DNA from: Planctomycetaceae bacterium
Lineage (GTDB): Bacteria > Planctomycetota > Planctomycetia > Planctomycetales > Planctomycetaceae
Assembly (NCBI GenBank): GCA_029259875.1
Contig: JAJDEK010000140.1
Location: 1-5,466, forward strand
Length of the DNA: 5,466 bases
Direction of reading: 5' to 3'
The notes beneath the pieces were generated by a model. It was not told the DNA's origin and made no database searches. It saw nothing but the letters and a program-made list of their open reading frames with translations. Both the position numbers and the translations under genes were made by a program. Shown here piece after piece: positions 1 to 5,466 of this stretch. The number at the start of each line of letters is the position of its first letter. The first letter of the stretch is position 1.

Positions 1-1
1 G

Positions 2-244
2 ACAAGATTTGCACCTACATTCGAGTTTGGTGTGAATGCTCGTATTCACCTGAGTGAGTACTTCACGTTTAACGTGGGGTACAATTTCTTGTGGGCAAAC
101 CAGATTGCCAGACCAGGTACTACGACTTACTACAATGTTTCTTCTGCGAATACAACCGATGGCGTATCGCTACAAGCACAAGACAATCTTGACAGCTACA
201 AATTACATGGTTTGGTTATTGGTGGTGAAATTCGCTTCCCATAA
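2..244 (+). CDS. Outer-membrane beta-barrel protein, BBP7-like (C-terminal part)
   Basis: This is the 3' end of a plus-strand gene that enters from the left edge. The frame is open from base 2, and the last 80 codons end in TAA at 242-244. The residues alternate polar and hydrophobic/aromatic in beta-strand style (FEFGVNARI, YFTFNVGYNFLW, HGLVIGGEIRFP). The stretch GYNFLWANQIARPG resembles the conserved 'GYNFLY...RPG' segment near the C-terminus of planctomycete BBP7 porin-like proteins. A final amphipathic strand with Phe next to last fits an outer-membrane barrel insertion signal. A GTG at 32 could be read as a start, but the homology-like strand pattern begins before it, so I treat it as an internal Val codon. 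The gene converges with the DUF1501 gene across 48 bases in which I see no terminator hairpin. The substrate of the barrel cannot be told from this fragment. Other planctomycete beta-barrel families remain possible. Confidence 0.66.
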   Translation, partial: TRFAPTFEFGVNARIHLSEYFTFNVGYNFLWANQIARPGTTTYYNVSSANTTDGVSLQAQDNLDSYKLHGLVIGGEIRFP

Positions 245-292
245 TGTCTCTGTTGAGTGGTTCGATTATATTCTCTAGCGGGTTCACTTAGA

Positions 293-1771
293 TTAAGTAA
301 TCAGCTTCTCGACGACTTTTCCACCGACATTGGTCAATCGGATATCGAGGCCGCCAAATTTCTGAGCTAATTTCAAGTGGTTCATGCCAAACAGGTGTAG
401 CAGCGTTGCATGAAAATCATTGATATGCACCGGCTCTTCTTCAACTGACCAGCCAAGTTCACTGGTTTTGCCAATCACTTGTCCCCCTTTGACGCCTCCA
501 CCGGCCATCCAAAGGCTAAATGCACTGGGGTGATGATCGCGGCCTGTGACTGCTTTGGAGCCAGTACGATTTTCGCCAAGTGGCGTTCGCCCGAATTCTC
601 CGGCCATCACGACGAGGGTTGAATCGAGTAAGCCACGCTGTTTCAGGTCTTTCAATAATGCGGCAACGGGTTGATCTACGATGTTAGTATTACGGGTAAG
701 ACCAGCATCAAGGCCGCTATGGTGATCCCAGGAAGCATGATAGAGATTAATAAACCGAACTCCTCGTTCCACCAACCTGCGCGCTAAAAGGCAATTGCGT
801 GCAAAGGCAGCTTCGGCATCTGAGCCTCCTCCCCGTTTCCCTTTTTTGGTGTCACCTTTACGATCGACTCCATACGCGGTTTGGGTTGCTTTGGTTTCGC
901 TTGATAAATCAATTAACTCAGGTGCCGAAGATTGCATTTGAAACGCAAGCTCATAGCTGGCAATACGGCTGGCAATTTCCTCATCGCCTGTCTGATCAAG
1001 CTGCTTGCGATTTAAACTTTTGATGGCTTCCAGTCCGGATTTCTGAATTTCAGAACTGATGCCCGGAGGATTGTTTAAATTCAGAACCGGCTCACCTTTA
1101 TTTCTGAATAAGACTCCAGCATAAGTCGATGGTAGGGAGCCACTCGACCAGAGCGATGCGCCTCCACTTGCGCCACGTCCGGCTGTCAGTACAACATATC
1201 CCGGTAAGTTGGTAGATTGACTTCCCAGTCCATAATTCAGCCATGAGCCTACGCTGGGTCTACCAAATCGGCCGACTCCGGTATTCATCATTAATTGAGC
1301 GGGATGATGATTGAACTGTTCGGTATACATCGAGCGAACCAGAGCGATATCATCCGCGCAAGATGCGATATTCGGAAGCAAGTCGGAAAATTCGGTCCCA
1401 CATTCACCATGTTTTGTGAATTTTCGAGGGCTACCACTTAAAGTTGCGGTTTCTTTATTGATAAATGCAAAACGAACTTTTTCAGTGACCTCTTTAGGGA
1501 GTGGTTGTCCGTTTAACTCCTGAAGTTTCGGTTTGGGGTCATATAAATCAAGTTGGCTGGGACCACCCGCTAGAAAAATGAAGATACAGTTTTTCGCTTT
1601 TCCCGGAAAATGAGAGTCTTTGGGGGCCAGAGGATTAGGCAGATTGGTTTCTGAAGCAAGTAATCCTTCTTTTTCCATCATCGCAGCAAGCGCAAAACCA
1701 GCAACACTGCATGAAGAGTTCATCAGAAATCGACGACGTGCCAGATTTAAAGAGTCAGAATGAGTATTCAT
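293..1771 (-). CDS. DUF1501 family protein, Tat-exported, alkaline-phosphatase-like fold
   Basis: This is a complete 492-residue protein with an ATG start and TAA stop, of normal family length. Residues 11-16 (ARRRFL) form a twin-arginine RRxFL motif, followed by a hydrophobic stretch at about 18-31, so it should be exported folded by the Tat route. The DUF1501 hallmarks appear in order: LAGGPSQLDLYDPKP (67-81), FNHHPAQLMMNTG (153-165), NCLLARRLVERGVRFINLY (326-344), WDHH (348-351), GEFGRTP (391-397), GRDHHP (410-415) and HINDFHATLLHLFG (449-462). The Asp, His and Glu residues in these motifs (D75, D78, D349, H350, E392, D412, H413, D452, H454) are candidate metal ligands by analogy with the alkaline phosphatase/sulfatase superfamily. 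The enzymatic activity of the family is not known. A Lys/Gly-rich insert lies at about 304-318. The gene follows the cytochrome gene by 65 bases without a terminator, so it is probably its co-transcribed second gene. No clear Shine-Dalgarno precedes the ATG. Confidence 0.95.
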   Translation of the reverse strand: MNTHSDSLNLARRRFLMNSSCSVAGFALAAMMEKEGLLASETNLPNPLAPKDSHFPGKAKNCIFIFLAGGPSQLDLYDPKPKLQELNGQPLPKEVTEKVRFAFINKETATLSGSPRKFTKHGECGTEFSDLLPNIASCADDIALVRSMYTEQFNHHPAQLMMNTGVGRFGRPSVGSWLNYGLGSQSTNLPGYVVLTAGRGASGGASLWSSGSLPSTYAGVLFRNKGEPVLNLNNPPGISSEIQKSGLEAIKSLNRKQLDQTGDEEIASRIASYELAFQMQSSAPELIDLSSETKATQTAYGVDRKGDTKKGKRGGGSDAEAAFARNCLLARRLVERGVRFINLYHASWDHHSGLDAGLTRNTNIVDQPVAALLKDLKQRGLLDSTLVVMAGEFGRTPLGENRTGSKAVTGRDHHPSAFSLWMAGGGVKGGQVIGKTSELGWSVEEEPVHINDFHATLLHLFGMNHLKLAQKFGGLDIRLTNVGGKVVEKLIT

Positions 1772-1836
1772 CGTTTTATCTGTCCGAATCGTAAAAAATA
1801 TCGTTTAAAAAATTACAAGGCTGAGTCTCTATTCGA

Positions 1837-4800
1837 TTAGCCACGTGTGACGAACTCATCCAGATTCATTAAAACTCGTCCAATGATTATCCAAGTCGCA
1901 ACCTCTTGCGGTGTGCTACCAGCGGGGACTTTCTGAGCTTTTGTCAGTTGGCTGACGGCTGCTTGATCTGACTTGAGCAGTTGGGTCTGATCTTGATAAA
2001 GCTGCTTAACAATGCTGATTTCCTCATCTGAAGGTTGTCGCGCCAAACAGAGTTGGAAAGCACGTTTGATGCGGGTATCGAGATTAGAGTTTTTGTTTTG
2101 TGTTTCTGCGACAATACGTTTACCGAGTGCCTGTGAACATTCAAAAAAGACGGGGTCGTTCCAGATTGTCAGTGCCTGGATGGGAGTATTTGATCTTTCT
2201 CTGCGCGTACAGCTCAGATTGGAGTCGGGAGAATCAAAGGCCATTAGCATGGGATAGGGAACCGTTCGTTGGAAGAAGGTATATAACCCACGTCGATAAC
2301 GATCATCCCCTTTACTGGTAGGCCATTTGACTGAGTTTGCATATCCCAGACTGGCGATACCATCAGGCTGTGGTGGATTGACACTGCGTCCGCCAATTTT
2401 GTGTTTCATTAAGCCACTGACAGCAAGCGCCTGATCGCGGACAATCTCTGCTTCAACTCGTAGACGGTTCTGATGAGACAACCAAGTATTATAGGGGTTT
2501 CGTTCAGCCAGTTCCGGTCTACTATTTGATGACTGACGATACGTGGCTGACGTTACGATTAATTTATGAAGTTGTTTCAAACTCCAATTATTATCACGGA
2601 ATTGAATAGCGAGCCAGTCTAAAAGTTCCGGATGAGAAGGGGGCTCACCTTGTGTGCCAAAATCGTCAAGAGTGGACACAATACCGCGTCCAAAATAATG
2701 GTTCCAAATACGATTGACGGTCACACGCGGTGTTAACGGATTTTGAGGACTGAATAACCACCGAGCTAAATCCAGGCGATTGGGATTTTGAGAATTCAGG
2801 GAAGGCAGGACCGCTGGTGTGTTCGGGTGAACTTCGTCTGCCGGGTTAAGAAAATCACCACGCACCATGAGGTGTGTTTTGCGAGGGACTTTGAGGTGGT
2901 CTACGACCTGGGCTTTTGTGGTTGTAGCCGGATTCTTTGGAGCTTTTTTTCTGTGGGCGAGTTCAGCATCTTTCAGTTTATTAAGCTGAGGATCTATCGT
3001 GCGGTAATATTCCGATAGTTCCTGTTGTTGTTCAGGAGTCCGTTTATTCTGAGGTGTGTTAAGGGTATCCGCAATCAAATCCGTCATGCCGGTCAGAGCT
3101 AACGGTTTGGAACCGGTTGTGAGTGAAAGACGGAAACGCCCAAGGTTATGATAGAGCTTACGTGTTGTTGAGTGTTGTAATGAAACCGTGATGAGTGTGC
3201 CTTTATCAAACCCGAAGGCGTCTTTTGTTTCGAATGTCGCGATCTGTTTCTTTCCCTGCTGTGGACTAATCGACCAGCCGGTATGAGGGCTGTTATTAAT
3301 GACGCGGTCAACTTTGTATCCAGCCGTTTCAAAACTGGCTTGGGCTTTGTTCAGGGGGATTTCTTTTGTTGATTTGGGAGATTCAAGGGCTGCGGCCTTT
3401 ACCGTGAGCATCGTTAGTTCGAAGTCGCCGGAAGGGCTACGTCCGGGGCCATTTTTCGGAAGACTGGAATCTGGCAGTGCTTCAAGACGTATTCCGTTGA
3501 TGTTTTTTAACTTGGTCTTGAAGGTAAGGGTGTAGATTTCCGCGCGTCCCGGATTATGTCCTTCTGCCAGTACAGAACGATCGGGCAGGATCTTAAGGGT
3601 AGTGTTTTGTTTGGCGTGAACTGATTCGGGATTCAGAATGGTCCAGAGCGGTGTTTTATCCGGACTTTGTGTTTCCCATTTTGCCAGTGACTGCCTAAGT
3701 TGATTTTGTTCATAATCCTGGGTGGATTTGACAAGCGGACCATGATCTTTTTGATAAGTCTGATTCGCTTTTTCGTAAGCGGCACGTTCGGCAGGCAGAG
3801 GGGCACCGATATCTGGTTCAGTCAATGAATTGAAGAATGCATACAGCCGATAATATTCGCGCTGTGTGAGCGGGTCATATTTATGAGTGTGACATTGCGC
3901 GCAACCGACAGTCATTCCCAACCAGACTGATCCCAGTGTGTTCGTGCGATCGACGGTTCGCTTGACGCGATCTTCTTCCGGATCGGTTCCACCTTCCCGA
4001 TTGATGAGGGTATTTCGGTGGAAGCCGGTTGCAACCAATTGATTGGTCGTAGGCTTCGGCAATAAATCACCGGCAAGTTGTTCAATCGAAAACTGATCGA
4101 AGGGCAGATCTTCATTTAACGCGTTGATGACCCAGGTTCTCCAACGCCAGGCATGCGGCCGTTTACTGTCCTTTTCAAATCCATCACTGTCAGCGTAGCG
4201 AGCTAAGTCAAGCCAATGTCTGCCCCAGCGTTCACCGTAGTGGGGGGACGCGAGTAGATGGTCAACTAGTTTTTCATACCAGTTTGGATCTGTATCTGAT
4301 GTCCAGCGTTCGTACTCTTTAATCGAAGGGGGGAGTCCTATTAAGTCTAGGTAGACTCGTCTAATCAAAGTACCACGGTCTGCTTCATCGGAAGGGAGTA
4401 TTTTTTCCTGTTCGAATTTTTGGAGAATGAATGCGTCGATACCATTTTTAACCCAGGAAGTGAGCTGAACTTGTGGGAGAGGATTTGTTTTTAAGGGTTG
4501 GAAAGCCCAGTGGTCTGAGCCTGGAAGTTTCTCATTTTGATCAGAAGATTTTGGCCACTTTGCTCCCTGTTCAATCCAACGTTTGACCAATGCCAACTCT
4601 GCTTTAGAGAGAGGTGTTCCTTCACCTTCGGGGGGCATTTTGTCACCATCACCGGTTCCTGAAATGCGATGATAAAGTTCACTTTTGTGGCTGTTACCGG
4701 GAGCAATAGCGATGCCGCCATCGCCCCCTTCCAGTGCGCGACTTCTAAGGTCGAGCCGAAAACCACCTTCCTGTTTTTCCCGTCCGTGACAGGAATAACA

Positions 4801-4950
4801 TTTGGCTTGAAATAGAGGTCTGATTTGCTTGAGATAATCAGTTTTGGGAGAATCAGCAATTGTGTCTTTGGCGAACACAAAAGAGATCTGACTCACTACA
4901 CAAAGAGGAACGATTATCCAAGCAGTGAGATGGTATGCAGGACACTTCAT
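1837..4950 (-). CDS. PSD1-type planctomycete cytochrome c protein (PSCyt1-DUF1549-DUF1553)
   Basis: This predicted periplasmic dihaem protein has 1037 residues from the chosen ATG, within the usual family size. Residues 1-27 form a Sec signal peptide with likely cleavage after VFA. PSCyt1 (about 38-133) holds haem site CYSCH (C51, C54, H55) and a downstream KMPPEG whose Met105 is a candidate axial ligand. DUF1549 (about 166-375) includes HYGERWGRHWLDLARYADSD and a second haem site CAQCH (C350, C353, H354). A beta-rich middle region (about 431-613) with GPGRSPSGDFEL and TGWSISPQQGKKQ resembles a carbohydrate-binding-like module. DUF1553 (about 722-985) carries NPLTPRVTVNRIWNHYFGRG and SNTPIQAL, and the protein ends with the typical LMNLDEFVTRG. 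The frame also opens further upstream, but that longer start is a TTG (5005-5007), whereas the ATG at 4948-4950 has a GAGG six bases upstream and directly begins the signal peptide. An ATG at 4960-4962 is the next alternative. It heads the probable operon with DUF1501. The family is abundant in Planctomycetes, and its substrate or electron partner is unknown. Confidence 0.95.
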   Translation of the reverse strand: MKCPAYHLTAWIIVPLCVVSQISFVFAKDTIADSPKTDYLKQIRPLFQAKCYSCHGREKQEGGFRLDLRSRALEGGDGGIAIAPGNSHKSELYHRISGTGDGDKMPPEGEGTPLSKAELALVKRWIEQGAKWPKSSDQNEKLPGSDHWAFQPLKTNPLPQVQLTSWVKNGIDAFILQKFEQEKILPSDEADRGTLIRRVYLDLIGLPPSIKEYERWTSDTDPNWYEKLVDHLLASPHYGERWGRHWLDLARYADSDGFEKDSKRPHAWRWRTWVINALNEDLPFDQFSIEQLAGDLLPKPTTNQLVATGFHRNTLINREGGTDPEEDRVKRTVDRTNTLGSVWLGMTVGCAQCHTHKYDPLTQREYYRLYAFFNSLTEPDIGAPLPAERAAYEKANQTYQKDHGPLVKSTQDYEQNQLRQSLAKWETQSPDKTPLWTILNPESVHAKQNTTLKILPDRSVLAEGHNPGRAEIYTLTFKTKLKNINGIRLEALPDSSLPKNGPGRSPSGDFELTMLTVKAAALESPKSTKEIPLNKAQASFETAGYKVDRVINNSPHTGWSISPQQGKKQIATFETKDAFGFDKGTLITVSLQHSTTRKLYHNLGRFRLSLTTGSKPLALTGMTDLIADTLNTPQNKRTPEQQQELSEYYRTIDPQLNKLKDAELAHRKKAPKNPATTTKAQVVDHLKVPRKTHLMVRGDFLNPADEVHPNTPAVLPSLNSQNPNRLDLARWLFSPQNPLTPRVTVNRIWNHYFGRGIVSTLDDFGTQGEPPSHPELLDWLAIQFRDNNWSLKQLHKLIVTSATYRQSSNSRPELAERNPYNTWLSHQNRLRVEAEIVRDQALAVSGLMKHKIGGRSVNPPQPDGIASLGYANSVKWPTSKGDDRYRRGLYTFFQRTVPYPMLMAFDSPDSNLSCTRRERSNTPIQALTIWNDPVFFECSQALGKRIVAETQNKNSNLDTRIKRAFQLCLARQPSDEEISIVKQLYQDQTQLLKSDQAAVSQLTKAQKVPAGSTPQEVATWIIIGRVLMNLDEFVTRG

Positions 4951-4956
4951 TTTTTG

Positions 4957-4960
4957 CCTC
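4957..4960 (-). promoter_or_regulatory. Ribosome binding site deciding the PSD1 start
   Basis: On the minus strand GAGG is followed by six bases (CAAAAA) and then the ATG at 4948-4950. This is standard Shine-Dalgarno spacing. It favours this ATG over the in-frame ATG at 4960-4962, which it overlaps, and over the TTG at 5005-5007. It is a four-base match, so moderate evidence only. Confidence 0.5.
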
Positions 4961-5006
4961 ATATGCTCAGGCAATTCAACGATCTGGGTGCGTCTCTGGG
5001 AGGTCA

Positions 5007-5026
5007 ATGTTACGCCATCGCAACAT
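5007..5026 (-). other. Hairpin in the 5' leader of the PSD1 transcript
   Basis: Read on the minus strand, ATGTTGCG (5026-5019) pairs with CGTAACAT (5014-5007) across a four-base loop ATGG. That gives eight consecutive pairs, one of them G-U. No U-tract follows, so it is not an intrinsic terminator. It lies between the putative promoter and the start codon, about 57 bases upstream of the ATG, so it would sit in the mRNA leader if that promoter is used. A role in mRNA stability or regulation is only a guess, and a stem of this size can arise by chance. Confidence 0.3.
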
Positions 5027-5065
5027 GGGAGAACAGGTAAGTCCCCTTTAGATCGCTGTCATTAC

Positions 5066-5095
5066 ATCCTAAACGGTGAATACTACTTTTGTCAA
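5066..5095 (-). promoter_or_regulatory. Putative sigma70-type promoter for the PSD1-DUF1501 operon
   Basis: On the minus strand a perfect -35 box TTGACA (5095-5090) is followed after 18 bases by TAGGAT (5071-5066), a four-of-six match to TATAAT. Transcription would start near 5059 and give a leader of roughly 110 bases before the ATG at 4950. The position is right: downstream of the terminator of the preceding gene and upstream of PSD1. Planctomycete promoter consensus is poorly defined, so this rests on similarity to the general bacterial housekeeping pattern. Confidence 0.4.
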
Positions 5096-5133
5096 TTCTT
5101 TACCTCTGGATTGTGTTTGACCAGATCATTATC

Positions 5134-5176
5134 AAAAAAAAACCTTTAGAGAGAACAAGTGTCGTCTCTAAAGGTT
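5134..5176 (-). terminator. Rho-independent terminator of the upstream minus-strand gene
   Basis: The arms AACCTTTAGAGA (5141-5152) and TCTCTAAAGGTT (5165-5176) form a perfect 12-base-pair stem around a 12-base loop. On the minus strand the stem is followed directly by a T-tract: there are nine T's at 5142-5134, the first two belonging to the stem. No T-tract flanks the other side, so it acts in the minus direction. It sits 48 bases beyond the stop codon of the gene ending at 5224 and separates that gene from the PSD1-DUF1501 unit. The loop is longer than usual, but the stem and U-run are convincing. Confidence 0.85.
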
Positions 5177-5223
5177 GTGTTATGATGCTATCTTAGCTGT
5201 GCTTTTAAATTCAGATTGAACAT

Positions 5224-5466
5224 TTATTTCTTAGCGGAGTGGGGGATTGATGCCTGAATGGGGAATAGCTTCAAAAGTGCTTTCCGATTAGGACGTGATC
5301 CATACTCGCATAATTCGAACGCTTCAGCGTATTTGACCTTCTTGCCAATTTCTTCTCCATAAATAGCAATCAGTTCAGTTCGATATTTATTCGCTTCAGA
5401 AGACTGTCTGCGTTCCCAGGAGGGGCGAAGATGTTCGATTCGTAATTCAGGTGGATTTGCAGGAGG
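5224..5466 (-). CDS. Hypothetical protein, C-terminal part (not recognised)
   Basis: The minus-strand frame is open from the right edge to a TAA at 5224-5226, covering the last 80 codons of a gene that begins outside the window. The visible part starts with a proline-rich PPANPPELR. It continues as a soluble, charged, probably helical segment (RPSWERRQSSEANKYRTELI, then YGEEIGKKVKYAEAFELCEY) and ends in GSRPNRKALLKLFP and a basic tail HSAKK. There is no membrane segment and no CxxCH motif. It has a single Cys. The strong terminator 48 bases beyond the stop supports this being a real gene end and makes it a transcription unit separate from the PSD1 gene downstream. I do not recognise a family and assign no function. 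Confidence 0.72.
   Translation of the reverse strand, partial: PPANPPELRIEHLRPSWERRQSSEANKYRTELIAIYGEEIGKKVKYAEAFELCEYGSRPNRKALLKLFPIQASIPHSAKK

Noticed and set aside
32..244. GTG at 32 as the true start of a small 70-residue protein
   Set aside because: The same frame is open to the window edge and the upstream residues continue the beta-strand pattern (FAPTFEFGVNARI). The sequence resembles the C-terminus of a large barrel, not a small protein.
1772..1836. AT-rich gap between PSD1 and DUF1501 as a possible separate promoter (minus-strand TTGTAA followed by TACGAT)
   Set aside because: The spacing is 19 bases and both boxes are poor matches. AT-richness alone gives such matches by chance, and the genes are more simply read as one transcript.
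799..3535. Several plus-strand frames of 70-81 codons antisense to the DUF1501 and PSD1 genes
   Set aside because: Each is short and lies opposite a well-supported conserved gene. Their translations look like random antisense sequence and show no recognisable domain.
4491..4880. A 129-codon minus-strand frame inside the PSD1 gene in another frame
   Set aside because: It lies wholly within the N-terminal coding part of PSD1, where the main frame shows clear PSCyt1 haem and domain motifs. Its own translation shows no recognisable domain.
4870..4950. Possible lipoprotein signal (Cys in VPLC) at the N-terminus of PSD1
   Set aside because: The residue before Cys is Leu, not Gly, Ala or Ser, so it is not a lipobox. 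The VFA site a few residues later fits ordinary signal peptidase I.
4825..5149. Plus-strand frames of 71-74 codons across the PSD1 start and leader
   Set aside because: They run antisense over the signal peptide, the leader and the promoter-like region. They have no recognisable domain.

Overview
The window looks like chromosomal DNA of a planctomycete. It carries the paired genes for a Planctomycete-cytochrome protein (PSCyt1/DUF1549/DUF1553, 'PSD1' type) and a DUF1501 protein. Beside them is the tail of a porin-like protein that resembles the planctomycete BBP7 outer-membrane beta-barrel family. This set, with moderate base composition rather than high GC, suggests a Gimesia-like member of the Planctomycetaceae. 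The genus is inference only. No rRNA, tRNA, CRISPR array, insertion sequence or phage gene is visible.

Layout from left to right. The last 80 codons of a plus-strand beta-barrel gene run to 244. After a 48-base convergent gap, the other genes all lie on the minus strand, so they read right to left. The DUF1501 gene occupies 293-1771. It follows the PSD1 cytochrome gene (1837-4950) by 65 bases with no terminator between them, so the two are probably one transcript in the order PSD1 then DUF1501. Upstream of PSD1 is a 273-base intergenic region (4951-5223). It holds a Shine-Dalgarno sequence, a small leader hairpin, a plausible sigma70-type promoter (5066-5095) and a strong Rho-independent terminator (5134-5176). 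The terminator closes the preceding minus-strand gene. Only the last 80 codons of that gene (5224-5466) are inside the window, and I do not recognise it.

How the genes may work together. The PSD1 protein has a Sec-type signal peptide and two CxxCH haem sites, so it should be a periplasmic dihaem cytochrome. The DUF1501 protein has a twin-arginine signal and an alkaline-phosphatase-like fold with His/Asp-rich motifs, so it should be exported folded to the same compartment. Such pairs are very numerous in Planctomycetes and Verrucomicrobia, often near sulfatases and glycan-degradation genes, but their biochemical role is not established. This copy has a conventional architecture. The least explained items are the unknown partial gene at the right edge, a Lys/Gly-rich insert in DUF1501 and the hairpin in the PSD1 leader.
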